From: Methylotenera_A sp040079935
Lineage (GTDB): Bacteria; Pseudomonadota; Gammaproteobacteria; Burkholderiales; Methylophilaceae
NCBI GenBank assembly: GCA_040079935.1
Contig: JBEBJI010000004.1
Span: forward strand, 65,426 to 129,425
Direction of reading: 5' to 3'
DNA: 64,000 nucleotides
The number at the start of each line of letters is the position of its first letter. Within the stretch, counting starts at the first letter, position 1. Made by a program: the position numbers and the translations under genes. Positions 35,247 through 43,841 of this stretch are shown piece by piece. The notes under the pieces were generated by a model that was not told where the DNA came from, made no database searches, and saw nothing but the letters and a program-made list of their open reading frames with translations.

Positions 35247-35964
35247 ATTTAAACCTGAAAACGTGCTGTGGGAGGAAACTATCCCTGGCGGCTGTCATTG
35301 GTCTGGCTTAATGCGTCGTGGTACGGCGTTAAGGTTAACTGATTTAACTGGTGGTGCGAATTGCTCAGCCTTATTTTACAATGCAGAAGATAAGTTAGAA
35401 CGCTACAACTTTTCAGACACGCTTAAAGCTCAGCACACAGCTTTTTTAACGACTGGCAATGTTGTATATAGTGATATGGGGCGGGTATTGGCATCGATTA
35501 TTAATGACAATGTGGGCTGGCACGATACCATTTGTGGCGTGAGCGATGCCAGTATGATTGCCGCGCAATACGGCACAAGCAGCTATCAAACTCACCACAA
35601 TGACATGTATCGCAATGGCAAAGATGGCTTGTTAATTGAGTTAGCCAAACATGGCTTAGGCAAGCGCGACTTAACAGCTAGTGTTAATTTTTTTAGCAAG
35701 GTGACACCAGATGAAGTAGGTAATTTAAGCTTTGTGGCAAATAATAGCAAAGCAGGAAGCACCGTGGATATTCGCTTTGACATGAATGTGTTGTTGGTTT
35801 TATCGACTGCACCGCATTCACTAGACCCTAAAATCGTGTATGCGCCTGCCGCTGTGAAATTATCTGCTCTTCATGTTGGCAATGCGTCGCAAGAGGATAT
35901 TTGCCGCAATAGTTGCGCGCAAAATGGCCGCGGTTTTGTGAACACAGAAAGATACTATTTATGA
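35236..35964 (+). CDS. Carboxyguanidine deiminase-type subunit, larger (DUF1989, urea carboxylase-associated protein)
   Basis: 242 residues from ATG 35236. An alternative ATG six bases earlier lies on the ribosome site AAGGA (35225-35229) and is too close. DUF1989 features include I-P-G-G-C-H-W-S, G-A-N-C-S-A-L-F-Y-N, G-W-H-D-T-I-C-G and N-F-F-S-K-V. This family, first called urea carboxylase-associated proteins, forms the heteromeric deiminase that converts carboxyguanidine to allophanate and ammonia. It overlaps both neighbours by a few bases. Confidence 0.85.
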   Translation: MVVKFKPENVLWEETIPGGCHWSGLMRRGTALRLTDLTGGANCSALFYNAEDKLERYNFSDTLKAQHTAFLTTGNVVYSDMGRVLASIINDNVGWHDTICGVSDASMIAAQYGTSSYQTHHNDMYRNGKDGLLIELAKHGLGKRDLTASVNFFSKVTPDEVGNLSFVANNSKAGSTVDIRFDMNVLLVLSTAPHSLDPKIVYAPAAVKLSALHVGNASQEDICRNSCAQNGRGFVNTERYYL

Positions 35965-36608
35965 TTGCCGAAAGCCAGCTTGACCCTAAAAACGCCATAG
36001 TTAATCAAGTTTGCAATGCAGGCGACCCATGGATGGCAGAGCTAAAAAAAGACCAAATTTTCCGCATTTTAGATTTGGAAGGCAATCAGGCGGTCGATAC
36101 GCTATTTTATAGCGCAAGCAATCCAGAAGAGCGTTACAGCGTGGTCGATACCATCGCACGTCAACGGCGGTTGTACTTAACAACAGGCTCGGTGCTGTAT
36201 TCATCCGAAGGCAATGCGATGTTGACGATTGTGGCTGACACTTGTGGCCGCCATGATACGCTAGGTGGTGCCTGTTCGGCAGAGAGCAACACAACACGCT
36301 ACGACCTTGCCAAACGCCACATGCACAGTTGCCGTGATTCGTTTATGCACGCGCTCAACACCTGCGAGTGCGCCAACCACATGAGCAAACGCGACATCAC
36401 AAGCAATATTAACTTTTTTATGAACGTGCCTGTGACTGTGGATGGGGGATTAGTCTTTGCTGATGGCATTTCAGGGCCAGGAAAATATGTAGAAATGCGT
36501 GCTGAGATGGATGTAACTGTGTTGATTTCAAATTGCCCACAATTGAACAATCCATGCAATGGCTACAATCCAACACCAGTGCGGCTGCTCGTTTGGAATG
36601 GCAATTAA
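35961..36608 (+). CDS. Carboxyguanidine deiminase-type subunit, smaller (DUF1989)
   Basis: 215 residues. The start ATG 35961 overlaps the preceding stop (ATGA). Motifs parallel those of the upstream gene: N-Q-A-V-D-T-L-F-Y, G-R-H-D-T-L-G-G-A-C, and N-F-F-M-N-V-P. Conserved Cys and His residues near C-A-N-H probably bind metal. It pairs with the larger subunit and sits directly before the carboxylase. Confidence 0.86.
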   Translation: MIAESQLDPKNAIVNQVCNAGDPWMAELKKDQIFRILDLEGNQAVDTLFYSASNPEERYSVVDTIARQRRLYLTTGSVLYSSEGNAMLTIVADTCGRHDTLGGACSAESNTTRYDLAKRHMHSCRDSFMHALNTCECANHMSKRDITSNINFFMNVPVTVDGGLVFADGISGPGKYVEMRAEMDVTVLISNCPQLNNPCNGYNPTPVRLLVWNGN

Positions 36609-36684
36609 ATTTTAAATCAAAACTTGACGTTAGGACGACCTAGCGTTTGCAATAAAAGCGAGACGACTCGCACTTGGGGTTTTA

Positions 36685-39600
36685 ATGTTTACTAAAGTAT
36701 TAATTGCCAATCGTGGAGAGATTGCCTGTCGCATCATTCGCACACTCAAAAAAATGGGCATCGCATCGATTGCGATTTATTCAGAAGCTGATGCTGGTGC
36801 ACGTCATGTGCTAGATGCGGATGAAGCAGTTTGTGTTGGCCCTGCGCCTGCTGCGGAAAGCTATTTAAATTCGCAAAAAATACTGCAAGTTGCGCGACAA
36901 ACTGGCGCTCAGGCAATACACCCAGGCTATGGCTTTTTATCAGAAAATGCCAATTTTGCAGAATCCTGTGAAGCAGCAGGCATTATATTTATTGGACCAA
37001 CAGCTAGCCAAATGCGCGAGTTTGGCTTAAAACATACTGCTCGTGCACTAGCCAACAAAAATAATGTTCCTTTATTGCCAGGTACAGGATTGCTGGCTGA
37101 TGTGGCAGAAGCTAAAACTGAAGCCGAAAAAATTGGCTACCCCGTCATGCTAAAAAGTACGGCAGGTGGCGGTGGTATTGGTATGCAGCTTATCTGGAGC
37201 GAAAATGAGCTAGATACCGCTTTTGAATCGGTACAGCGACTATCAAAAAATAATTTTAAAGATAGTGGTATTTACCTAGAAAAATACGTGCAATCTGCGC
37301 GACACATAGAGGTGCAAATTTTTGGCGATGGCAAAGGTAAAGTGATTGCACTAGGCGAGCGAGATTGCAGCGTACAGCGTCGCAATCAAAAAGTAATAGA
37401 AGAAACCCCAGCGCCGAATATTTCTGCAAAAACTCGCCAAGCCTTATGTGAAACCGCGGTAAAACTTGGTAGTGCTTTACATTATCGATCTGCAGGCACG
37501 GTGGAGTATGTGTACGACAATGATACGCAACAATTTTACTTTTTAGAGGTAAATACGCGTTTACAAGTTGAGCATGGCGTGACCGAGTTGGTAACAGGTG
37601 TAGATTTGGTGGAGTGGATGCTGCGTATTGCAGCAGGTGATGCTGATTTTTTAAGTCAATATTCACATGAGCCCACTGGTCATGCTATTCAGGTGCGTAT
37701 CTACGCAGAAGATCCGAATAAAAATTTTCAGCCAGCCAGTGGCGTGCTCACAGAGGCAAAATTTTCGCCAGACGCGCGCAATGATAGTTGGGTACAAAAG
37801 GGCAGTGAGATTTCACCATTTTACGACCCTCTTATTGCCAAAGTATTGGTGCATGCAGCTAATCGCGATGCTGCAGTGGACAAAATGCGTGCTGTTCTTA
37901 ACGAAACGCAGCTGAGTGGCATTGAAACCAACCTAGAGTACTTGCGCCAAATTTTGGCCGATGATGTGTTCCCCATGGGCAAGCAAATTACACGTTATTT
38001 GAATACATTTGTATATCAACCTAACACTGTTGATGTGCTAGATGGCGGCGTGATGACAACGATCCAGGATTACCCAGGTCGACTTGGCTATTGGCATGTG
38101 GGTGTGCCGCCGTCTGGCCCAATGGATCATTTAGCATTTCGTGTGGGCAATAAATTAGCAGGCAATACCGAAGGTGTAGCAGGGTTGGAAATAACGCTAA
38201 TAGGATGCACCTTGAAGTTTAATATTGACAGCGTTATTGCCATTACTGGTGCGCAAATTGAAGCGCTGTTAGATGGTAAGCCAATTAACATGTGGCAATC
38301 GCAGCTTGTGAAAGCCAGCAGTGTACTAAAGCTTGGCAAAATAAATGGTGCTGGCTGCCGTGCCTATTTGGCAGTGCAGGGTGGCTTTGATGTGCCCGAC
38401 TATTTAGGCAGTAAATCCACATTTACCTTGGGGCAATTTGGTGGGCATGGCGGTAGGATGCTTAGAGTGGGTGATGTATTGCATCTTACCAAATCAGAAA
38501 AACTAGCGATTGAAAAGCGCCTTTTAGCACCAAATAAGCAACCTACTTACAATAATCACTGGCAGATTGGCGTGCTATATGGCCCACATGGTGCGCCAGA
38601 TTTCTTTACGCCTGACGATATTGCTGTGTTTTTTAACACCGATTACGAGGTGCATTACAACTCGAACACCACAGGCATTCGTTTAATTGGGCCCAAACCA
38701 CAATGGGCGCGCACTGACGGCGGCGAGGCGGGTTTACATCCATCAAATATTCACGACAATGCTTATGCTATTGGCAGCATTGATTTTACTGGCGATATGC
38801 CAATTATTTTAGGCCCCGATGGCCCAAGTTTGGGTGGTTTTGTGTGCCCAGCCGTTATTGTGCAGGCTGAATTGTGGAAAATGGGGCAATTAAAAGCAGG
38901 CGATAAAATTAGGTTTATGCAACTTAGCCAAGCGCAGGCAAATGAGCTGGAACTTGCACAAAATACCATGATTGCCAATTTAAATGATGCAAGCATTAAA
39001 ATGCCTGCTCTGGAAGCCAATATCCATGTGCCTAACAGCCCAGTGTTATTAAGCACGCAAGCAACAGCTGGCCAATTTAAGGTGGTTTATCGTCAAGCAG
39101 GCGATAAGAACTTGCTGGTGGAATATGGCGAGTTGATGCTGGACATTAGCTTGCGCTTTCGTGTCCATGCGTTAATGCAGTGGTTACACAATAAGCAAAT
39201 TCAAGGCATTATTGATTTAACTCCTGGCATTCGCTCACTGCAATTGCATTATGACAGTTTGATACTACCAGTAGATAAACTGATTGCTATTCTACAGCAA
39301 GCCGAAAATGAGTTGCCACCTACCGAAACCATGCAAGTGCCTTCACGCGTTGTGCATTTACCGTTATCTTGGGAAGACCCAACTGTTCAACTTGCTGTTG
39401 AAAAATACGCACAATCGGTGCGTAAAAATGCGCCTTGGTGTTCGTTAGAACCTAAACCTAATAATACCGAATTTATAAGACGTATTAATGGCTTACAAAC
39501 AGCAGAGCAAGTCAAAGACATTGTATTTAACGCCAGTTATTTAACACTAGGCTTAGGCGATGTGTATTTGGGCGCACCAGTTGCTACGCCGTTAGACCCA

Positions 39601-40308
39601 AGACACCGCTTGGTCACTACTAAATATAACCCCGCGCGCACATGGACACCAGAAAACGCAGTTGGTATCGGCGGTGCATATATGTGTATTTACGGCATGG
39701 AAGGCCCTGGTGGTTATCAGTTAGTTGGCCGCACGCTACCGATATGGAACCGTTGGAATACCACGCAAGACTTTAAACAAGACTCACCTTGGTTATTACG
39801 TTTATTCGATCAAATCCGTTATTACCCAGTTAGTGAAGATGAGTTAGTGCAACTGCGTGCTGACTTTATACAAGGAAAGTTTGCACTAAAAATAGAAGAG
39901 GGCATGTTTAGTTTAAGCGAATACAACCAGTTTTTGCAGCAAGAATCTGCCAGTATTGAAGCGTTTAAAGCTATACAACAAGTGGCATTTAACGCAGAAC
40001 GCGAAAGTTGGATTGCAACCGGTCAAGCTAACTACAACCAAGATGCAGAACCTGCAAGTGCAGATATTGCATTTGAAATTCCTGCTGGCCACTTACCAGT
40101 TGCTTCACACGTGGCAGGTAATTTGTGGAAAGTACTGCGTGCCGAAGGTGAGCTTGTTGAAGTGGGCGATGAAGTGGCGATAATCGAATCGATGAAAATG
40201 GAGATTGCAGTAACAGCAAGCTGCACAGGGAAAGTCAGCAAAATTTTATGCAACGAAGGCGCATCAATTGCAGCAGGGCAACATTTATTATTAGTGGCAG
40301 AGGTGTAG
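36685..40308 (+). CDS. Guanidine carboxylase (urea carboxylase family)
   Basis: A 1207-residue biotin enzyme. Residues 1-450 are biotin carboxylase (GEIACRIIRTLKKMG; GGGGIGMQ; E-V-N-T-R-L-Q-V-E-H). About 455-760 is the AHS2/KipA-type domain (D-Y-P-G-R-L-G-Y-W-H-V-G-V-P-P-S-G-P-M-D). About 795-1020 is AHS1 (Y-R-Q-A-G-D-K-N-L-L-V-E-Y-G). The C-terminus is a biotinyl domain with E-S-M-K-M-E, biotin on Lys1171. The riboswitch and the two DUF1989 genes favour guanidine over urea as substrate. Residues 774-786, in the linker between AHS2 and AHS1, come from a copy of the 39-bp repeat. Confidence 0.9.
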   Translation: MFTKVLIANRGEIACRIIRTLKKMGIASIAIYSEADAGARHVLDADEAVCVGPAPAAESYLNSQKILQVARQTGAQAIHPGYGFLSENANFAESCEAAGIIFIGPTASQMREFGLKHTARALANKNNVPLLPGTGLLADVAEAKTEAEKIGYPVMLKSTAGGGGIGMQLIWSENELDTAFESVQRLSKNNFKDSGIYLEKYVQSARHIEVQIFGDGKGKVIALGERDCSVQRRNQKVIEETPAPNISAKTRQALCETAVKLGSALHYRSAGTVEYVYDNDTQQFYFLEVNTRLQVEHGVTELVTGVDLVEWMLRIAAGDADFLSQYSHEPTGHAIQVRIYAEDPNKNFQPASGVLTEAKFSPDARNDSWVQKGSEISPFYDPLIAKVLVHAANRDAAVDKMRAVLNETQLSGIETNLEYLRQILADDVFPMGKQITRYLNTFVYQPNTVDVLDGGVMTTIQDYPGRLGYWHVGVPPSGPMDHLAFRVGNKLAGNTEGVAGLEITLIGCTLKFNIDSVIAITGAQIEALLDGKPINMWQSQLVKASSVLKLGKINGAGCRAYLAVQGGFDVPDYLGSKSTFTLGQFGGHGGRMLRVGDVLHLTKSEKLAIEKRLLAPNKQPTYNNHWQIGVLYGPHGAPDFFTPDDIAVFFNTDYEVHYNSNTTGIRLIGPKPQWARTDGGEAGLHPSNIHDNAYAIGSIDFTGDMPIILGPDGPSLGGFVCPAVIVQAELWKMGQLKAGDKIRFMQLSQAQANELELAQNTMIANLNDASIKMPALEANIHVPNSPVLLSTQATAGQFKVVYRQAGDKNLLVEYGELMLDISLRFRVHALMQWLHNKQIQGIIDLTPGIRSLQLHYDSLILPVDKLIAILQQAENELPPTETMQVPSRVVHLPLSWEDPTVQLAVEKYAQSVRKNAPWCSLEPKPNNTEFIRRINGLQTAEQVKDIVFNASYLTLGLGDVYLGAPVATPLDPRHRLVTTKYNPARTWTPENAVGIGGAYMCIYGMEGPGGYQLVGRTLPIWNRWNTTQDFKQDSPWLLRLFDQIRYYPVSEDELVQLRADFIQGKFALKIEEGMFSLSEYNQFLQQESASIEAFKAIQQVAFNAERESWIATGQANYNQDAEPASADIAFEIPAGHLPVASHVAGNLWKVLRAEGELVEVGDEVAIIESMKMEIAVTASCTGKVSKILCNEGASIAAGQHLLLVAEV
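39005..39043 (+). repeat. 39-bp palindromic repeat, copy inside the guanidine carboxylase gene
   Basis: It matches the 23478 copy at 29 of 39 positions without gaps, including 11 identical bases (CCAATATCCAT) in the core. It is read as P-A-L-E-A-N-I-H-V-P-N-S-P, in the same phase as the other genic copies. It falls in the variable linker between two catalytic domains. Confidence 0.6.
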
Positions 40309-40312
40309 GTAA

Positions 40313-41629
40313 ATGAACTTAAATATACCCTATTTACGCAGTTTGTATGCTTCAGGCGCATTAATGCCAACTGAGCTAGTAAAAGAGCTGCATGCATATA
40401 TTAGTGACAACGACAAACATAATGTGTGGATTACGCGCTTAACTTTAGAGGAAATGCTGGCGTATGCCAAAAAACTAGAAGCAAATGAGATGGCCAATTA
40501 TCCTTTGTATGGCATTCCATTTGCCATTAAAGATAATATCGACTTGGCTGCTAAACCAACAACGGCGGGTTGCCCAGACTATGCTTACACGCCAGAAAAA
40601 TCAGCAACTGTTGTGCAAAAGTTAATTGATGCAGGTGCAATTCCTATTGGCAAAACCAATCTAGATCAATTTGCCACAGGTTTAGTTGGCACACGTTCGC
40701 CATACGGCGCCTGTAAAAACAGTATTAACCCTACTTACATCTCTGGCGGTTCTAGCGCAGGTTCTGCTGTTTCAGTTGCTTTGGGCATGGCTAGCTTTAG
40801 TTTAGGCACTGATACCGCAGGCTCTGGCCGAGTACCTGCTGCTTTTAACCGTCTAGTTGGTGTAAAACCAAGCTTAGGTTTGTTAAGTACATCGGGCGTT
40901 GTACCTGCTTGCCGCAGTTTAGACTGTGTATCGATATTTGCTAAAAATGTAGCCGATGCGGCATCTGTGTTACAAGTTGCACAAGGCTTTGATGCGGAGG
41001 ATGTGTATTCGCGTGAGTCTAAAAATAAACCTAATTTTGTCGTTAATTTTAAATTTGGCGTGCCTAGAACTGAACAGCTGGCTTTTTTTGATAACCTTGA
41101 AACACCACAATTATTTCAGCAAGCGATTGGTCAGCTAGAAGCCATTGGCGGGGTTGCGGTAGAAATTGATTTTTCACCTTTTATAGAAACCGCCGCTTTG
41201 TTATACCAGGGGCCTTGGGTTGCGGAGCGTTATGCAGCGATAAAAGATTTTTTTGATGCAAAGCCAGAAACGATATTCCCAACAACTTACAAAATTATTA
41301 GCAATGCCACAAAATTTAGCGCGGCAGATACCTACAGCGCGATGTATAAGTTAAAGGCGCTACAACGTAAGGCAGGCGCAGTTTGGCACGATATTGATAT
41401 ATTAGTTACGCCGACTGCTGGCACAATTTACACCATCGCTGAGGTGCAAGCCGAACCAGTCCAAACCAACACCAATTTGGGCTATTACACCAACTTTATG
41501 AATTTGCTGGATATGGCGGCAATCGCCGTGCCGACTGGCTTTTATGGCAATGGCATCGGTTTTGGCATCACACTAAGCGCGCCAGCGTTTAATGATGACG
41601 CATTGCTCAATTTGGCTAAAAAACTTTAA
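40313..41629 (+). CDS. Allophanate hydrolase, amidase domain
   Basis: A 438-residue amidase-signature enzyme that hydrolyses allophanate to CO2 and ammonia. The Ser-Ser-Lys site is seen in F-A-I-K-D-N-I-D, G-G-S-S-A-G-S-A-V-S-V and D-T-A-G-S-G-R-V-P-A. Full-length AtzF/DUR1 proteins are about 600 residues; here the C-terminal domain is a separate gene 13 bp downstream. It starts 4 bp after the carboxylase stop. Confidence 0.9.
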   Translation: MNLNIPYLRSLYASGALMPTELVKELHAYISDNDKHNVWITRLTLEEMLAYAKKLEANEMANYPLYGIPFAIKDNIDLAAKPTTAGCPDYAYTPEKSATVVQKLIDAGAIPIGKTNLDQFATGLVGTRSPYGACKNSINPTYISGGSSAGSAVSVALGMASFSLGTDTAGSGRVPAAFNRLVGVKPSLGLLSTSGVVPACRSLDCVSIFAKNVADAASVLQVAQGFDAEDVYSRESKNKPNFVVNFKFGVPRTEQLAFFDNLETPQLFQQAIGQLEAIGGVAVEIDFSPFIETAALLYQGPWVAERYAAIKDFFDAKPETIFPTTYKIISNATKFSAADTYSAMYKLKALQRKAGAVWHDIDILVTPTAGTIYTIAEVQAEPVQTNTNLGYYTNFMNLLDMAAIAVPTGFYGNGIGFGITLSAPAFNDDALLNLAKKL

Positions 41630-41642
41630 ATATGGAATTGAT

Positions 41643-42041
41643 ATGAATATAAAAGTAGCCGTTTGCGGCGCACACATGCAAGGCCTGCCACTTAACCCGC
41701 AATTGACCGGACTTGGCGGTGAGTTTGTAGAAGCCACAACAACGTCGCCCAATTATCAGTTATTTGCTCTTAATGGCTTTATGCCGCCACGTCCAGGCTT
41801 GTTACGCGTGTTAGAAAATGGTACTGCAATTGCCTTAGAAATTTGGCAGTTGCCAATCGAAAATTTCGGCAAATTTGTCGCAAGCGTACCGAGTCCGTTG
41901 GGCTTTGGCACATTAACGCTGGCGGATGGCAGCACTGTACAAGGTTTTTTATGCGAAGCTTACGCAACGCTAGATGCTATCAACATTAGCCATTTAGAAG
42001 GCTGGCGTGGCTATCTAGTAGCGCTTAATGATGCCGCTTAA
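41643..42041 (+). CDS. Detached C-terminal domain of allophanate hydrolase (gamma-glutamylcyclotransferase-like)
   Basis: A 132-residue protein. It opens with I-K-V-A-V-C-G-A-H-M-Q-G-L-P-L-N and has Y-Q-L-F-A-L-N-G-F-M-P-P-R-P-G-L and L-C-E-A-Y-A, features of the C-terminal domain of AtzF-type enzymes. That domain removes a second carboxylate or stabilises the dimer. The ATG at 41643 has no strong ribosome site, and the amidase stop is 13 bp upstream, so translation may be coupled. The split may be natural; no frameshift would join the two exactly. Confidence 0.75.
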   Translation: MNIKVAVCGAHMQGLPLNPQLTGLGGEFVEATTTSPNYQLFALNGFMPPRPGLLRVLENGTAIALEIWQLPIENFGKFVASVPSPLGFGTLTLADGSTVQGFLCEAYATLDAINISHLEGWRGYLVALNDAA

Positions 42042-43059
42042 AATGCTAACTACGTTTAAAACTTCTGAAAGCGTACTTCCAAATAGCTTAGCGTTTAGCT
42101 TCACTATTATTGGCTACACGCTTGGCATTTTCATGTTGTTTAGTAATTATTGGTTGATTAATGTCGCAGGTGTTCTACTTACTGCGCAGGCCTTAATTAT
42201 CAGCGCCTATTTGCTGCATGAGTTTTCGCATTGGAGCATCTTCAAAATGCCTGAAGCCAACCGCCGCTGGGGTATATTAATGTCGTGGATTAACGGCAGT
42301 TGCTACAGCACGTATGAAGAGATTCGCAGCAAGCACATGCACCATCATGTGGACAGGGCAGATGTACTAACTTTTAATGTGCAACATTTGATGCGCGACA
42401 TGCCTAGCTTTGCGCGCAATATCATTAAAGCTTTGGAATGGATGTACATTCCTGCGCTAGAAATTCTCATGCACTTTTTGGTGATAGTGCTACCGTTTGT
42501 GCGACCTGAATGGCATTACAAACGCCTACGATTACTGGCTATTTTACTTATACGCGCACCACTATTTGCGCTGATGGCATGGTTGTCAATCAAAGCTTGG
42601 CTGCTGTATTTGCTGGCTTACGGCATCATGCTCACCGCGCTACGCTTCGCCGATGCATTTCAGCATACGTATGATGTATTTTTAGAGAGCACTTTGGCGC
42701 AGTCTGACGGCAAAATTGCTGATGGCAAACTACGCGACCGCGCTTATGAGCAAGCTAACACCTTTTCTAACTTAACTTCGCTGCATTATCCTTGGCTAAA
42801 TCTAATATTTTTGAACTTCCCATATCATAACGCTCATCACGAAAAACCTGTTGTGCCTTGGTTTCAACTGCCTAATCTACATCAACAATTATTTGGCGAT
42901 TCTACTTTGTTGCCAGTGATTCCGATGGCAAAATTGCTCAAAGCATATCATCGCCACAGAGTGAAAAGGTTGCAAAGCGATGACTATGGCATGCTAACCA
43001 ACGACAGCGCAAACGCCTTTATTGGCGCAGCGGGCGTATCTTTTTTGACCGCGCTTTAA
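42028..43059 (+). CDS. Membrane fatty-acid-desaturase/hydroxylase family protein
   Basis: A 343-residue membrane protein with about six hydrophobic segments. It has the three di-iron histidine boxes: L-L-H-E-F-S-H-W, K-H-M-H-H-H-V-D and H-N-A-H-H-E-K-P. The start could be 42028 or the in-frame ATG at 42043 just after the preceding stop. It is part of the guanidine operon by spacing, so it may hydroxylate an alkylated substrate rather than a lipid. That is an inference from context. Confidence 0.8.
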   Translation: MMPLKMLTTFKTSESVLPNSLAFSFTIIGYTLGIFMLFSNYWLINVAGVLLTAQALIISAYLLHEFSHWSIFKMPEANRRWGILMSWINGSCYSTYEEIRSKHMHHHVDRADVLTFNVQHLMRDMPSFARNIIKALEWMYIPALEILMHFLVIVLPFVRPEWHYKRLRLLAILLIRAPLFALMAWLSIKAWLLYLLAYGIMLTALRFADAFQHTYDVFLESTLAQSDGKIADGKLRDRAYEQANTFSNLTSLHYPWLNLIFLNFPYHNAHHEKPVVPWFQLPNLHQQLFGDSTLLPVIPMAKLLKAYHRHRVKRLQSDDYGMLTNDSANAFIGAAGVSFLTAL

Positions 43060-43061
43060 CA

Positions 43062-43841
43062 ATGACATCAGTCACCAAATTTTGGCCGATTTTAACCGCA
43101 ACGCATCGTTATGATAAATCGATTTCGACCTTTAATCGAGGCGCAGGGCAGATGATTGAAGCACCTATTCTTGCCTACTTAATTGAGACCAAAAACGGCC
43201 GCATTTTGTACGATGTTGGTTGCGACTACAGCAAAATTAACGATACAAATCAACGAAAAATATACTATAAAGCCGAACTTGGTTTTAACGCACCTGTAAT
43301 GAACGAATCACAACGCCTGCCCAATCAACTGGCGAAAATGGGCTTAACACTAAAAGATATTGATGTGGTTTTTATTGGACATTTGCATTTTGACCATGCA
43401 GGTGGCTTGTGCGATTGCGGAAATGTGGAAGTGCATATTCAAGCGGATGAATTAGCCAATGCGAACGTCGCAGAAGATGTTGCCTATTTTAATAACGAAA
43501 TTGTCAAACAAGACAATTGGCAAGTGAAAAAGGGTGAATATGACTTAGCCCCTGGCGTGCGCGCCATCGCTAGCCCTGGCCATACAGCTGGCCATATGTC
43601 ACTATGGATAGAAATGCCAACAGGCACGCCGATCATACTTGCTGGAGATGCTGCTGATTTAACTGAAAATATTGTGGATGAAGTCGCGCCTGGCAATTGC
43701 TGGCAAGGCCAAACCGAGATGGCGGTTGCCAGTATTCGTAAATTAAAAGGCTTGGCACAATCTGAAAAAGCCAACCTCTGGCCGAATCATGACATGGCGT
43801 TTTGGCGCACACTGAAGACTTTTCCTGAGTTTCACTCATGA
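43062..43841 (+). CDS. Metallo-beta-lactamase-fold hydrolase (lactonase-like)
   Basis: A 259-residue protein with the zinc motif H-L-H-F-D-H-A-G-G-L, then S-P-G-H-T-A-G-H and A-G-D-A-A-D. The overall layout is that of the N-acyl homoserine lactonase (AiiA/AhlD) group. It starts 2 bp after the desaturase stop and overlaps the next gene by ATGA. In this setting a quorum-quenching role is less likely than hydrolysis of a pathway intermediate, but neither is shown. Confidence 0.82.
   Translation: MTSVTKFWPILTATHRYDKSISTFNRGAGQMIEAPILAYLIETKNGRILYDVGCDYSKINDTNQRKIYYKAELGFNAPVMNESQRLPNQLAKMGLTLKDIDVVFIGHLHFDHAGGLCDCGNVEVHIQADELANANVAEDVAYFNNEIVKQDNWQVKKGEYDLAPGVRAIASPGHTAGHMSLWIEMPTGTPIILAGDAADLTENIVDEVAPGNCWQGQTEMAVASIRKLKGLAQSEKANLWPNHDMAFWRTLKTFPEFHS

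Noticed and set aside
36609..36684. Separate promoter or regulatory site between the DUF1989 gene and the carboxylase gene
   Set aside because: The 76-bp gap shows no clear promoter, terminator or palindrome, so one operon is assumed.
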